From the NCBI GenBank assembly GCA_036898135.1, contig CM072511.1, forward strand, positions 25,876,564-25,940,563: a stretch of 64,000 bases of DNA, written 5' to 3'. Origin of the DNA: Oncomelania hupensis. Lineage: Eukaryota > Mollusca > Gastropoda > Littorinimorpha > Pomatiopsidae. Under the pieces are notes generated by a model that was not told the DNA's origin, did no database searches, and saw only the letters and a list, made by a program, of their open reading frames with translations. The position numbers and the translations under genes are program-made. Positions within the stretch are counted from its first letter, which is position 1; each line of letters starts with the position of its first letter. Shown here one piece after another: positions 23,326-39,950 of the stretch.

Positions 23326-23815
23326 GGGCTAGCCCCTGATCCGTATAAAAGATCTGCTGAAACAACTCTAACGGTAACATTGAAGGCATTCCACCAGCCG
23401 GTCACTTTACAATAAAGGCATCCCATGCAGGGGATCTGAGGCTTTACTTTAATTTATAGAACCCCCGTTTGCAAAAATAACATAGAATATAAACATCGTT
23501 ATAAAGTATTAACGAAACACATGCATGCCTACATTGCTTAATAATAATATCATAGAAAGCCATAGCGACCCTTTGGCACAAAGCGTTCAATATTTCAAAG
23601 CTAACCCAACGACACCATACACAAATGAGGAGTTTGGGGAGAGTTTTCAAAAAGGTAGGTGACTGATCTAGCGAAGAAGATAGTATATTAGATTGAGAGA
23701 ACAGAGTAGGAATGAGAAAGAACAAAGGAGAAAGACAGCGACAGTGGGGATTTAAAGCAAAAATGTCCAGAAAGTGGGGATACTATTTATACAGAAACCC
23801 CCGGCACCCTCACGG
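23325..23815 (-). mobile_element. Family X element, minus orientation
   Basis: Reverse-complement match to 44699-45268, from the CGTATAAAAGATCTGCTG block to TTTATACAGAAACCCCCG. It lies head to head with the RT remnant on its left. Paralogue at 48566-49048. Confidence 0.85.
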
Positions 23816-23910
23816 GGGTTCTTTGCCTGTGCCGTAGCCCAGAATACAATACAATACAATACGATACAATACAATAAAAATAATTGGTTGGTTGAACATG
23901 ACAATACAAT

Positions 23911-25310
23911 ACAATACAATACAATACAATACAATACAATACAACATAACTTTATTGATCTCAAACTGAGAAATTCAATAGATGGTCTGCAATCCGACAT
24001 AAAAATTAAAAGTACATGGACAAGAACTAAGAAACGTATTAGCATATTATGCATACATAATTATATAACACAACATATTCATTTCCTTACTACTTATACG
24101 GCACATAGACATTACTTTCAAATTCTCGCACAGCACACTTACTATCACATTTATTCCAACATTGAACATGTCATTTTTCTAAGATACATAGACTAAATAT
24201 TGCCTTTTGCACAGCACACTTACTATCACATTTATTCCAACATTAAACATGTCATTTCTCTAAGATACATAGACTAGATATTGCCTTTCTCACTGCATAT
24301 TATTACAACGTTTATTCCAAAATACCTTCTCATCCTTCACACACACACACATTAACACACACACACATACACACATGCACACACTCATAGTAGCTAGGAG
24401 CAAACATTATTAACTAGAATACGTTCCAAATATCACTTAAACATTGCATCAGGAAGGAAAAAAAAACATATCTCACAATAAACACAATTGTACATAGATC
24501 ATGAACACTCATTCCTGTAATCTTGCTCGCGACATATTCATAACATGAATGGAATTGGGCACAAAACTCTTTCTTGCTCTCACTGTGGATATTTTTGGCA
24601 TTCGATGTCTGCGCCCTGACGGCATAAGTTCATAGTGTGTAGCCAGAACATGGCTCGGGTCACTCGCAATCTGATATGCCTTTCGCTCAGCCTGACATTC
24701 GTACAACACACACAATTCATCCTGCCTTTCACCCGTCACTTTCGCACAGACGTGTACAATCCTGTTCAGTACGTTCTTATGTTTCTCACTCAACCCTCCA
24801 TACCAACACAGGAAGCCAAAGGTCACAACAGACTGAACAAAACATCTGTAAAAGTTGGTTAACACGGGACGACTGACATTGATGGAGCGAAGCTTCTGAA
24901 GGCAATATATTCTGGATTGACATTTCTTGTGTATGCTTGTTGTTTTGGAATTAAAATTGAGTTTATTGTCTACAATGTGCCTAAGTATTTGTACTCATTG
25001 ACTCTTTCCACCCTTTCTCCCCCTATCTCCAAGTCTGGTATGGCAACGGGGTTTCTTCTGAAATCTATTATAAGTTCTTTTGTCTTCTTTACATTCAGGT
25101 TGAGATAGTTATCATTGCACCACGCGGTGAACTTAGAGACTTCTTCTACATAGACGGAGTGATTGATTGATTGATTGATTGTTGCTTTAGGTCCAGCGTA
25201 CATAGACGGAGTGAGAATTTGAGAGATTTTGTAGAGCGGTGTCGTCAGAGTATTTGATGAAAGGGGTGTCGGTGGAGCCAGAGCAGTCGTTTGTGTAGAG
25301 TGTGAAGAGA
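23911..25310 (-). pseudogene. Rex1/CR1-like LINE fragment, present only in copy 1
   Basis: On the minus strand, 24970-25203 encodes FTAWCNDNYLNLNVKKTKE then EYKYLGTL, RT palm/thumb motifs of Rex1/CR1-type LINEs. 24509-24865 encodes FYRCFVQSVVTFGFLCWYGG then MPSGRRHRMPK, the segment that follows. The 3' end has an (ATTGT)n tail on the minus strand (23911-23945). It is 5'-truncated and interrupted by a 36-bp insertion at 25163-25198. Copy 2 runs from GACAATACT to GGTTCATTG directly (49620-49640), an empty site. Confidence 0.85.
25147..25214 (-). mobile_element. 36-bp LINE 3'-end micro-insertion with 16-bp target duplication
   Basis: TACATAGACGGAGTGA occurs at 25147-25162 and 25199-25214. The 36 bases between them are, on the minus strand, CGCTGGACCTAAAGCAACAA plus a (TCAA)n tail, that is only the extreme 3' end of family X. 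It interrupts the Rex1-like LINE. Confidence 0.93.
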
Positions 25311-25580
25311 ACAGGGAGGTTCATTGAATTTCAAGTGATATCACATTGGTGCACCGGAGAAACGTTCAACGATGATACACAATGAAGGCGAAAAGGAAAT
25401 TCTGTGATTAGTTAATGCAAATGAGATCCTTGACACGTTACTCAAGATCACAGGCACACAGCTCACTGGCCAATTCACCAACAATGCCTTGGAGCATGTT
25501 GAATCGTCACGCGTCGCTGCGTGAATCTGTTGGAAGCCTGTGACTCTATTCTAACCGAGATCAGCAATTTGCTGCTGTAT

Positions 25581-30285
<4,705 letters not shown>

Positions 30286-30354
30286 TGCTGGACGACCTTT
30301 GAACGCCCGAACATCAAGTTTTTAGATTCAATTTGTGTGTGTCTGTGTGTGCGT

Positions 30355-30357
30355 GTA

Positions 30358-30385
<28 letters not shown>
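30355..30385. repeat. (GT)n microsatellite
   Basis: GT tract ending in CG repeats; another at 30815-30885. Paralogues at 50467-50500 and 50930-51008. Confidence 0.9.
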
Positions 30386-30388
<3 letters not shown>

Positions 30389-30835
30389 TTCTATTCATGG
30401 AAGAATGGGGTTTTTAATCTGCCAACACTCTTGTAAAAAGGGGTGCCATTTTTTTAACGCCAGTTTTTTATCACTTGGAAATTGTAAGATATTAATGCTG
30501 CAGGATACCATATTTTCACTTGTAACGAAAGTCTTAATTTTGACAAATGTTCGAACTCCGAGTGTTTCACAAACACACAAGAGTGTCCGCTGTCAATCTG
30601 TCTCTGAAACTACCAGGGTGTCTTAGTTAGAGAGGGGAGATTTAGCATGCACATTGCAGAGAGCGAGATGAACATATTTTAAAAGGGGCAAAAACCCTTC
30701 CATCCATCTTCAGCTAATGAGCAAGCGTTTTCCAGAACCCCATTGTGCTATTAGAGGAACCCATTTTGTCCAAGTACCCATTTTGCCATGAATAAACGCC
30801 TCTGTGTGTGTGAGTGTATGTGGTGTGTGTGTGTG

Positions 30836-30888
<53 letters not shown>

Positions 30889-30889
30889 T

Positions 30890-32440
30890 ATTAGACAAAA
30901 CAAATGTTCAAAAAATGTAAGCGAATTATCATCTCTTAACGAGAATTATACATTTGATATAAACGTGTTTTTTAGCACCATTATGATCCCGATCTCAGAC
31001 CCACTTTAAAATATAGAGACCCTACGCTACTTATGACGTGGTTACCTACTTATCCAACCCCTTCCCACGCTAATAAATTGACTAGAATAATCGATGACCA
31101 TCGAACACACGTTGTGAACAATTATCCGCTATGACTTGAGGGTAATAAGAAAATTTGTTGTTGTTGACCTCCTCTTCCAGCTAGGAACTGGTCACAGCAA
31201 AACTTAGGAGGCATCGGTTTCAAATAAGAGGATCCTGAGTACACTCGGACTTGAATTTATCCGATCATCACAGTTTAGATTAGATTTCACATCATTTATG
31301 ATAACCAACAAAATGCATTAACTTGGACCAAAGTTGTCGCCTCAGAAGTGGCGCTGTTCCAGTTTAGGGTCTACTCGCTCGGTCGGTTATCGTTAACACC
31401 CAGCGCTGGCTCACCGAATATCCATTTCCCCTTGGCGATTATTTAGCCATGAACCCATTTTCCCTTTCCCGGAAAAAAGGAAGCAAACAAGCCCAGAAAG
31501 ATCGCTTTGATTCCCAATCGCTTCCCATCATTTTCTCGTTTGCTTCACTTGCCTCCCCTCTTCGAGCTCTCCAGTCTCATTGCTTCAATTCTGTCCCTTT
31601 GCTGGCTCTTTACTTAAAAGGTCTCTTTTTTTTTTCTTCTCGCCGATGTTTTCTATTGTTGTTTCCACACACACCCACACCTCACCCCCATCCCACTATA
31701 CCCTAACCCCCACTGTCTCTCTTCTTTGTTTTTAGTTCTTTAATTATTTCAACTCTTCTCTCTCGCTCTTCAGCACCTTTCTTTCAATATCCAGTATTTT
31801 CTAGAGTCTAGAGTCCTTATTTTCCTTGTTCTAGTTCTTTTTTTAAAGGTAGTTGCTCGCTCCTTTAGGCTTTTTGTTTGTCCAGCTCTGGTACCGGAAC
31901 AGAAAGAAAGAGAACAAAAATGGAATGGACTTAAAAAAAAAAAACATTTTCCTAAGAATAATAGGCTATCTATGCTCGGTTCTACACAACATCAAACTCA
32001 TCCTATAGTCAGCGGAGTGATGACAGCCATGTAAGTCCCTTTTTTTCAAATGATTGAAATAACTGAGAATAATACATCCTTGTACAGAACACGAGATCGA
32101 CCTTCAATGTACGTGTAAGTTTTGAAATGCAAGTGTCCTTTGATTTACGAGATTCAGACAAATAAGTCATCAAAACGAGAACAAGAAAGGCTATTTTTTA
32201 AGGACGAAAAGAAAGGTACAGTTTCTCAAAACTGCATCGAGATACGGCCAAAAAAATGTCGATTAAAAAAAAAATCAAAACTAACATCATTGAACTTGTT
32301 CTACTTTGTCACCAAGGCAACAGCAGTCCTTGAGCCCCTACTGGCCCTGTTTCCTAAAAAGGAAATTAGGCTACAAAAATTAATTGCACAATTATTTTCA
32401 AATATTGTAAAAGATATTTACACGTACATCACCCACATAC
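30890..32440. other. Non-coding, probably unique sequence of copy 1
   Basis: No gene or mobile element is recognised, and similarity to 51010-52560 is very high across the whole stretch, including poly-T and CT-rich parts. This is the least repeat-rich part of the block and the best place to measure divergence between the copies. Confidence 0.6.
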
Positions 32441-32447
32441 ATTTCCT

Positions 32448-32726
32448 ATCCTATCCTATCCTATCCCATAACTCGAAAGTCATTGGGGCACCACAGATGA
32501 TCGTTTAACCAGCGTACTCCTTCTTTCTCTGTCCTCAGCAACCCTAATGGCTTCGTTCAGTTTCAAGCCAGTCCATTTTCGAATGTTGTCCTCCCACCTC
32601 TTTTTCTGTCTTCCTCTTCTTCTGCTTCCTTGCACCGTGCCTTGCAGAATGATCTTTGCAAGGCCTGATGTTCTGGTGACGTGGCCGTATTATCGGAGAG
32701 TTACCGTTTCTTCACCACTGTGAGCT
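32448..32726 (-). mobile_element. RTE LINE 3' fragment (about 280 bp)
   Basis: Antisense match to the C-terminal coding part and (TATCC)n tail of the intact RTE LINE. Paralogue at 52566-52838. Confidence 0.88.
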
Positions 32727-32955
32727 TCTGGGATATCCCAGAAATACCCCCCCCTACCTACTACCCCCTTTGCAATGTTTATTTCGGTATGGTCCATGTT
32801 TTCAAAAGAGACAGTACTTTGGGGATATATCCAAGATATACTCTATCCCTCCTACTTTTAATTCCCGCGTAAGGGGGCATTTCTCTTCATTTCGTTTTCA
32901 AGTGTTAGTTGTCATACTTCCACATATGAATAGAAAAAACAGCACAACCACAAAA

Positions 32956-32957
32956 TA

Positions 32958-33041
<84 letters not shown>

Positions 33042-35376
33042 GGATTTTTATATAGCGGGTACTCCAGCCTATGACCAGACTCACCACGCTTTACATAGTC
33101 ATTACATATAAATACATGCACACGATAAAACATTGCTTTTGCTACAATACACCAAAAGACGGAACAGTAAAGGTACAAACTATTTACAACTATGTACACA
33201 AATTACAAAAAAGACAGAAATAGACTATTTACAAATATGTACACAAATGACAAAAAAGACAGAAATAGAATAGCAAAAACCTATTCACAGCTATTTATAT
33301 GACCGGTTAGGCCCAGGAGGAAAAACAGTATAAATATTTACAGCCGTGTATACACTTACGGATCAGACAGAGACAAAAGAGGAGAGAATGGCAGCGGGAT
33401 ACAAATCAGTCTGAATAATGCAGTTTGAAGAAGTGGGTTTTGAGGGCCTTTTTGAATGCTTGTGTTGATTGTATGTTGCGGATATGGGAGGGAAGGGAAT
33501 TCCACTGCTTAGGTGCGGAGTAAGCGAATGCACGTTGGCCGTGTGTCTTAGTGCGGGTGACGAGAACCTTGAGTGTGCGAGTGTCAGCAGAAGATCTTAA
33601 AGTGCGTGAAGGGGAGTAGACAGACAGTAGATCAGCAAGGCAGGAAGGACAAGAATCTGTGAAGAAGATGAGACAGAGAACAGTGAGTTTGTACTCTATG
33701 CGTGCTTGCACAGGAAGCCAGTGAAGGGAATGTAGTAGAGGTGTGATGTGATCGCGTTTCTTAGCTCGGAATACTAGTCTAGCTGCTGAGTTCTGAACCT
33801 TTTGTAGTTTGTCAATGATGTGTTTTGGGGAGCCAGCGAGGAGAGAGTTGCAATTGTCAAGACGAGAAAGGACGAGAGCGCAGACTAGGGTTTTGGTGGC
33901 AGTGACTGTAAGATAGTGGCGAAAGGAGCTGATTTGGCGTATGGCCGTGTATGCAGAGCAACAGACGTTGGAGATGTGGTTGTTGAGGGACAGGTCATCG
34001 GAGAGAATGTAGCCGAGATTTCTTGCTGAGGATGAGAACTGAATGTTTGTTGTCCCTACTGTAAGCGATGTTGGGAGAGGCGAGAGTGAGGAGGAGGTGT
34101 TGTGCTTGTGAATGAGGAGGGCTTCGGTTTTATCGTCATTAAGCTTAAGCTTGTAGAGTGTCATCCATGATTTAATGTCTGTGATGCAGTTCTCCAAAGT
34201 CTTAACAGTGGAATTAATGAGAGAGGGGGCAGTGGATTTATAAAGTTGTGTGTCGTCTGCAAATGACTGACTCTCAACAGCATGCTTTCTAAGCAGGAGA
34301 AGCAGTGGCTTGGTGTACAGAGTGAATAACTCCGGCCCTAAAACGGAACCCTGAGGCACGCCGCACACCAAGTCTGCTGTGCTGGAGAAACAGCCATCGA
34401 CAGTGACTGCTTGTGATCTGTCAGAAAGATATGAGTGGAACCAAGCCAGGACCGAGCCAGAGATTCCAAAGTAGTGTTGAAGAGTGTTAAAGAGAATATG
34501 ATGGTCGACTGTGTCAAAGGCGGCTGAGAGGTCTAATAAGGTGAGAACGGAGACGTTACCATTATCTAAGGCAAGCAACAGATCGTTGGTTACCTTTAGG
34601 AGGGCTGTCTCAGTGCTGTGGAAGGGTCGGTAGGCAGACTGGTTGGGGCAAAGTAAAGCGTTATCATTTAGGTAGGCAAACAGTTGTTTGAGAACAATTT
34701 TTTCTATGACTTTGGACAGGAAGGAGAGGTTTGAAACAGGTCTATAGTTCTTTAGATTATTTTTGTCTAAACTTGGCTTTTTAAGGAGGGGTTTGATGAC
34801 AGCCGCTTTGAGCACAGACGGAACAACGCCAGAGGACAGACTCTCGTTGATAATGTGGGTAATGGTCGGGAGTAGAGGGTCAAGATTCTCTATCAACATG
34901 GGGGTAGGAATGGGGTCAAGAGAGCAAGATGTTGGTTTTGAGCTTAAGATGACTTTCTTGACTTCTTGCTCTGTTATTGGTTGAAAACTTCCATCTTTGC
35001 GGTAGTGAGGGAAGGTGAGAATGGGTTAATGAGTGGGATCTCATGGCTATCAAGAGCGGCCCTTATGTCAGCCACTTTCTGTGTGAAATAATTACAAAAT
35101 ACATCTGGGAGCTGACATGGTGGATGCGTGGATGGGAGTGATGTTGCATTGCTCTTACCCCTTAGCTGATTGCAAATGCCGAACAACTGTTTATAAGTTT
35201 CGCTGCTGCTAATTCTGTCGCTAAAGTACCGGGTTTTGGCAGTCTGAACTATTTTAGTGACCCGTTTTTTTGCAGCGGTGAAAATCTGCTTGCTGACTTC
35301 TAAACCCGATTTGAGCCACTTTTTCTCAACTTTGCGTCGGTGTTTCTTCGCCTCGGAGAGCTCGTCCTTAATAGAC
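32956..35376 (-). mobile_element. L2-like LINE (LINE B), 5'-truncated, present only in copy 1
   Basis: Copy 2 reads ACCACAAAACAAACAATCAAAACAG around 53050-53073 with no insert; here the same flanks are split by about 2.4 kb. The right end (35376) is the truncated 5' end. The left end is an (AAT)n tract (32957-33039) next to GCTATATAAAAATCC on the minus strand, the shared L2-type terminus. Confidence 0.88.
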
Positions 35377-35378
35377 AA
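33406..35378 (-). pseudogene. LINE B reverse transcriptase, frameshifted
   Basis: The main frame (33406-34899) has an intact RT: NYRPVSNLSFLSKV, SAYRPFHSTETALL, LLDLSAAFDTVDH, GVPQGSVLGPELF, catalytic SFADDTQLY, then KLQKVQNSAARLV, LHWLPV and YSPSRTLRSS. The preceding part lies in another frame (34974-35378, KKHRRKVEKKWLKSGLEV, then DVFCNYFTQKVADIR). A one-base shift near 34985 joins the two. The endonuclease is missing by 5' truncation. The catalytic domain is well conserved, so the insertion is young but dead. Confidence 0.9.
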
Positions 35379-35509
35379 TCAAAACAGGTTGTTAAACATA
35401 TCCACCTTAACCTATCCACCTTAATTTGGCGGTCATGCTACCGTAAACACACAAGTTTCAATTTTTTTAGTTTTTATTTTTATTTTTACATCATCACAAG
35501 CCAACAATT

Positions 35510-35960
35510 TGCGACGTGGGGTTTTATTGTTGCTGGGCTCTGCACAATGGACTGCTATTACCCACTCGTTTTAGACTATGGGGATCGCTAGTAATCTCCC
35601 TTTGACTTCACTTAATACATTTATTTGTTTAGCTCGGTCTGTGTTTAGGCTGGGGTACAGAGATAGATAGAAAAATTGTAAAAGATCACTGTCACACTAG
35701 CTTTCACACGGCTATGAATCATAAGTAGTCCAGCCACTTGATAACAGTAAAATTCACACATTATTTCCTCTACTCTATACATGATCTTCGATGTACGAAA
35801 CTAACTTAAAAGTTCAAATGTCACTGAGAATGGTTCGCTCGTTGATAGTTCTAGGCAGCTACTTTCTCATCATAGGGCACTGGATACTTTCTGCCCTAAT
35901 GGTCAGAGTTCTTGAAGAGTGGACTACTGTGGTCCTGTTTATACAGAGTTTTGTGCACTG
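35510..35960. mobile_element. LTR-like repeat (relative of 61640-63140)
   Basis: Starts with TGCGACGTGGGG exactly where homology to copy 2 ends. It matches the first about 450 bp of 61640-63140 (GCTGGGCTCTGCACAATGGA; TAGCTCGGTCTGTGTT). After about 35960 the two diverge. It is probably the LTR or leader of the broken Ty3-like element that follows, but strand and far end are unresolved. Confidence 0.55.
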
Positions 35961-36229
35961 AAGGCTATGTACTTATGTAACGAAAGGGGTTTTATAAAGA
36001 AAACTGCGTGTATGCGTGCGTGAATATTCTGCGTGTTCTCCCGTCTCACACTCCCTAACTCTCAAGAATTCTTTTGTTGTCACACCCCCTTTCTATTACT
36101 AGAAAATAAACAATAATCAACAAAGTTCACATAAGTACATACAATTCAATCAATAATATGGAAATATATATATATAGTTTTGTACTCATGTACTTTGTAG
36201 AGATAATCCGTGAAATTATAACCACTCAC

Positions 36230-36592
36230 AAAACACACAACGCAGCGGCGGGCAACCGGCAGAGGCGGTTCTCCAATCAACGGCAAAACAGTAGATCTGA
36301 CCATCAAGTGTGCGGCGGGAGCGTCATACTTCCGAGTGAGACCAAGCGCACAGCTACTCCTGCGGACGTGCAAGAGTGCCTGACCGATGGCCAGCTTCTC
36401 CTTGCCAACGGAAAATCCATCCCCGTCGTCGCCAGCGCAGCTGTGACCGTCCAGAACATGCCTGTTTTAAAGGGACGCGTCGGAAATCATAAAGTGACTG
36501 TTCTAAGAGACTCTGGCTGCAGTGGGGTCATCGTCAGAGAAGACATAATCGCTAAAGAACAGTTCACTGGCGATTCTAAATGGACACTTATG
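36230..36592 (+). pseudogene. Ty3-like element: gag-pol junction and retropepsin, 5' part
   Basis: Encodes a retropepsin with the active-site motif LRDSGCSGVIVR in the frame open to 36619, preceded by LTDGQLLLANGKSIPVVASA. Upstream gag is absent or unrecognisable. The frame is interrupted at 36592 by the RTE LINE and resumes in phase at 39951. Confidence 0.8.
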
Positions 36593-39500
36593 CCTATCCT
36601 ATCCTATCCTGTCCCGTAACCCGAAGGTCGTAGGGGCACCACAGATGATCGTTTAACCAGCATACTCCATCTTTCTCTGTCCTCAGCAGCCCTGATGGCT
36701 TCGCTCAGTGTCAAACCAGTCCATTCTCGAATGTTGTCCTCCCACCTCTTTTTCGGTCTCCCTCTTCTTCTACCTCCTTGCACTGTGCCTTGCAGAATAG
36801 TCTTTGCAAGCCCTGATGATCTGGTGACGTGGCCATACCACCGAAGTTTCCGTTTCTTCACCACTGTTAGCAGGTCATCGTGTTGTCCAATGGCTTGTGT
36901 GATGGTCTGTCGGACTTCGTCGTTGGTGATGTGTTGGGTATAGGAAATGCCCAGAAGTCTTCTGTAGCACCTCATCTCCATGCTTTGTATTCTTCGTTGG
37001 AGATCTGCTGTGAGGGTCCATGCTTCGCAAGCATATAGGAAGATGGAGATGACAAGGGAGCGCAGCAGTCTTACTTTGGAATGTAGACTGATGGTCCTGT
37101 CTTTCCAAATGGGCTTCAACCTTGTCAGGGCAGCAGTTGTTTGTGCGATCCTGGAGAGGACTTCCTGTCGGGACCCATTGTCTGATACAATGGCTCCTAA
37201 ATATTTGAAGCTATGCACTGTGTCGAGGGATTGGCCTTGGACTTTGATGTCCGTATTGATGCCATTGGTGTTGTTGGTCATCATTTTGGTCTTCTCTGCA
37301 CTTATTTCCATTCCATAGGCTTTGGAGGTGGTGTCAAGCCTCTGTACCAGCTGTTCAAGTTCTTGTTCATCTCCAGCCAATCCATCAATGTCATCTGCAA
37401 AACGAAGATTGGAGATTGCTCTACCCCCTATGCTGACTGTGCCTTCATGGTCTGCAAGAGCATCCGACATGATGCGCTCTAGGAAGATGTTGAAGAGTGT
37501 TGGAGAGAGTAGGCATCCTTGACGCACACCGATTGTTGTTCTGAACCAATTCCCGATGGCTCTGTTGTGGAGGACTGCACTGGTAGCCTTGTCATACAGG
37601 CTTTTGATGACTTCAATAATTTTAGGGCTGATGTTGTACACTTTCATTGTTGCCCATAGAGCTGCATGCCAGACTCGGTCAAACGCCTTCTTGAAGTCTA
37701 TGAACACATGATATAGATGTTGTTGGTGCTGTAGGTATTTCTCACAGATTATTCTGAGGTTGAAAATCTGCTCAGTGGTACTTCGCCCTGCCCTGAATCC
37801 TGCTTGTTCTTCAGCTATGATTTGTTCAGCTTGGGGTTTCAACCTGTTGAGTATTATTTTCAGGAGGACCTTGCTGGGATGGCTGATGAGACTGATGGTC
37901 CGGTAATTTTCACACTCCTGAAGGTTACCTTTTTTGGGAAGAGTGATGACAAGCGACTGGGTCCATGGTATAGGCCACTCCCCACTCTGCCAGATCTTGT
38001 TACAGATAATGGTGAGGGCATCAATCATCGCTTCTCCTCCTGCTTGTAGCAGTTCCGCGGGTATGTTGTCCACTCCCGCTGACTTCCCTTTCTTTAGCGC
38101 TTGCACTGCTGCCTCAACTTCTTCCCGGAGAATTGGGAGGATTTCTTCTTCTTCTCTGTTCTCGGGACATGCTAGAACTGATGGGTCTCCATTTGGTGTA
38201 TGGTTGTAAAGGTCAGAGCAGTACTCTGTCCATCTGTCCAAGACTTCTTGTTCTTCTGTAAGGCATATGCCAGACTTGCTTTGGATAGTGGAGACTTTGG
38301 GCTGTTTGACACTTGTCAGCCGCTTCACAGTCTGGTAGGCCTTCTTGCTGTTGTTCTTGTTCAGACTGTTCTCTATTTCCTGGCATTGATCTTCTATCCA
38401 GTTCTCCTTTGCTGTGAGCATGCCTTTTCGGATGTCATTGTTGATTTTTCGGTAGACATCAGCTCCCTGTGAGGTGTTCTTTTTCTTTTTCATCTCTCTT
38501 CGTTTATCACACAGATCCAAAAGTTCAGGTGTGATCCACAGCTTCTTCTTTGGTCGGTGCTTGCCAAGGATCTCAGTGGCGGCATCTGTCACAGCTGAGT
38601 TGAAGGTGGTGGTCATGGTGTTGACATCTACTTCACCAGCCCCCAAAATGAGCAGTGGTGCAAATTTCCCTCCAATTGTGGCCTGAAATAGTTCTGCCAC
38701 CCCCGGGTCTTGCAGTTTGTCCAGGTCGAACTTCAGTCTAGTGCACTTTGCTGTATTTACTCTCTTCAAGTGGAGCCGGAAAGACATCATCACGAGATCG
38801 TGGTCACTTCCGATGTCTGCTCCTGGAAAAGTACGTGTCCTGCCAATGTTGATGCTTGATCTGAAGCGTTTCTTGACCATGATGTAGTCTATTTGGTTGT
38901 GATGCTCCCCGCCAGGACTGTGCCATGTCCATCGTCTGGAGTTTTTGTGGAGACCAAGCGTGTTTGCCAGTACCAGATTGTTGTATCTGGCAAACTCCAA
39001 GAGTCTCAGACCCCTGTCATTTGTCTCATTGTTGCAGTGGGGTCCACATGTGTCTCCCCAGTTGTGGTGCGCATCTTGGCCAACCTTGGCATTCCAGTCG
39101 CCTTGCACTATGACTATGTCCTTCTTCGGCACTTGGTCAAGGACCGCCTGTAGATTTTCATAAAAATCCTCCACTTCGCTGTCGTCATAGTCTGATGTTG
39201 GGGCGTAGGCCTGGATGATGGTGATGTTGAAAGGGGCTGCTCTCAGGCGGATGGTAATGAGTCTACTGGAGACTGGGCGGCAACCCATGACAGTGGCTAG
39301 AATGTTCTTGTGGACCAAGAATCCAACGCCGTGTTCGTGCCTGTCATCCCTACCGCTGAAATAGAGCTTGTGGCCTTTGTCGGTCGTTGTTTCACCTAGG
39401 CCTTTCCAGCGCAGTTCGCTGATACCTAGAACATTCCATCGATAGTGGTCCAACTCGTGGGCCAGTTCTTCTAATTTTCCTTCCGCAGTTAGGGTCCTGA

Positions 39501-39950
39501 CATTCCAGGTTCCTATGACGATGTTGTTTCTCGTGCGGATCTTGCTAAATTGTCCATCAGTAGCATACTTAACACCTCCGTCCTGGTGGCCAACGGAAGG
39601 CGCGGTCCTTGTGCCGTGTGACGACCCGGGCGACGACCGATCCGGTATGGAATTAGTGGATTGTGTCATCATGTAGTGTGTCTTGGGCAAAAAAGACCTG
39701 GCGGTGCCCAATCCTCTCCAGGCTGTTGGCCACAGCCGAAATCCACGAATACAGTGTGGCTCGCCTTGGCCCTGAGCACATGGTCGTTGAACCTGTAGTA
39801 ACGTGAGGTTCCTCCGCCCTGGCCGGTGACTTCTGTGTAGAAGACTTTCGCCCAGTGATGCCGTGCTAACATCACCCCTGTTAGTCGCCTCTTACGACAC
39901 GCCGGGAAACGTTGGGTCTATTCTATTTAATGCCCGAACCCACAGAGCAC
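36593..39950 (-). mobile_element. RTE-like LINE, apparently full length (LINE C)
   Basis: Flanked by ACACTTATG at 36584-36592 and 39951-39959. On the minus strand it has about 280 bp of leader, one long ORF and a very short 3' region that is only a (GGATA)n tail, as is usual for RTE elements. It is inserted in the Ty3-like element. Truncated relatives lie at 14215, 20985, 21620, 32448, 46238, 46819, 52566 and 61096. Confidence 0.92.
36604..39672 (-). CDS. LINE C endonuclease-reverse transcriptase
   Basis: The frame is open to 39711 but begins there with TTG; the first ATG is 39672, giving about 1,022 residues. APE-type endonuclease: GTWNVRTL, GISELRW, QAYAPTSDYDDSEVEDF, VQGDWNAKVG, IDYIMVKKRF, GSDHDLV. 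Reverse transcriptase: RTISLISHPSKVLLKIILNR, EEQAGFRAGRST, FIDFKKAFDRVWH, GVRQGCLLSPTLFN, catalytic LRFADDID, then FKYLGAIVSDNGS. The C-terminal region has YACEAWTLTADLQRR and GRPKKRWEDNIREWTG. No stop or frameshift is seen, and all core catalytic residues I looked for are present. The arrangement and short tail fit the RTE superfamily; the exact clade is not settled. Confidence 0.93.
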   Translation of the reverse strand: MMTQSTNSIPDRSSPGSSHGTRTAPSVGHQDGGVKYATDGQFSKIRTRNNIVIGTWNVRTLTAEGKLEELAHELDHYRWNVLGISELRWKGLGETTTDKGHKLYFSGRDDRHEHGVGFLVHKNILATVMGCRPVSSRLITIRLRAAPFNITIIQAYAPTSDYDDSEVEDFYENLQAVLDQVPKKDIVIVQGDWNAKVGQDAHHNWGDTCGPHCNNETNDRGLRLLEFARYNNLVLANTLGLHKNSRRWTWHSPGGEHHNQIDYIMVKKRFRSSINIGRTRTFPGADIGSDHDLVMMSFRLHLKRVNTAKCTRLKFDLDKLQDPGVAELFQATIGGKFAPLLILGAGEVDVNTMTTTFNSAVTDAATEILGKHRPKKKLWITPELLDLCDKRREMKKKKNTSQGADVYRKINNDIRKGMLTAKENWIEDQCQEIENSLNKNNSKKAYQTVKRLTSVKQPKVSTIQSKSGICLTEEQEVLDRWTEYCSDLYNHTPNGDPSVLACPENREEEEILPILREEVEAAVQALKKGKSAGVDNIPAELLQAGGEAMIDALTIICNKIWQSGEWPIPWTQSLVITLPKKGNLQECENYRTISLISHPSKVLLKIILNRLKPQAEQIIAEEQAGFRAGRSTTEQIFNLRIICEKYLQHQQHLYHVFIDFKKAFDRVWHAALWATMKVYNISPKIIEVIKSLYDKATSAVLHNRAIGNWFRTTIGVRQGCLLSPTLFNIFLERIMSDALADHEGTVSIGGRAISNLRFADDIDGLAGDEQELEQLVQRLDTTSKAYGMEISAEKTKMMTNNTNGINTDIKVQGQSLDTVHSFKYLGAIVSDNGSRQEVLSRIAQTTAALTRLKPIWKDRTISLHSKVRLLRSLVISIFLYACEAWTLTADLQRRIQSMEMRCYRRLLGISYTQHITNDEVRQTITQAIGQHDDLLTVVKKRKLRWYGHVTRSSGLAKTILQGTVQGGRRRGRPKKRWEDNIREWTGLTLSEAIRAAEDRERWSMLVKRSSVVPLRPSGYGTG

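Noticed and set aside
31449..31830. Conserved short frame shared with 51573-51830
   Set aside because: Both frames lie in the duplicated block, so their agreement reflects recent copying and not selection on a protein.
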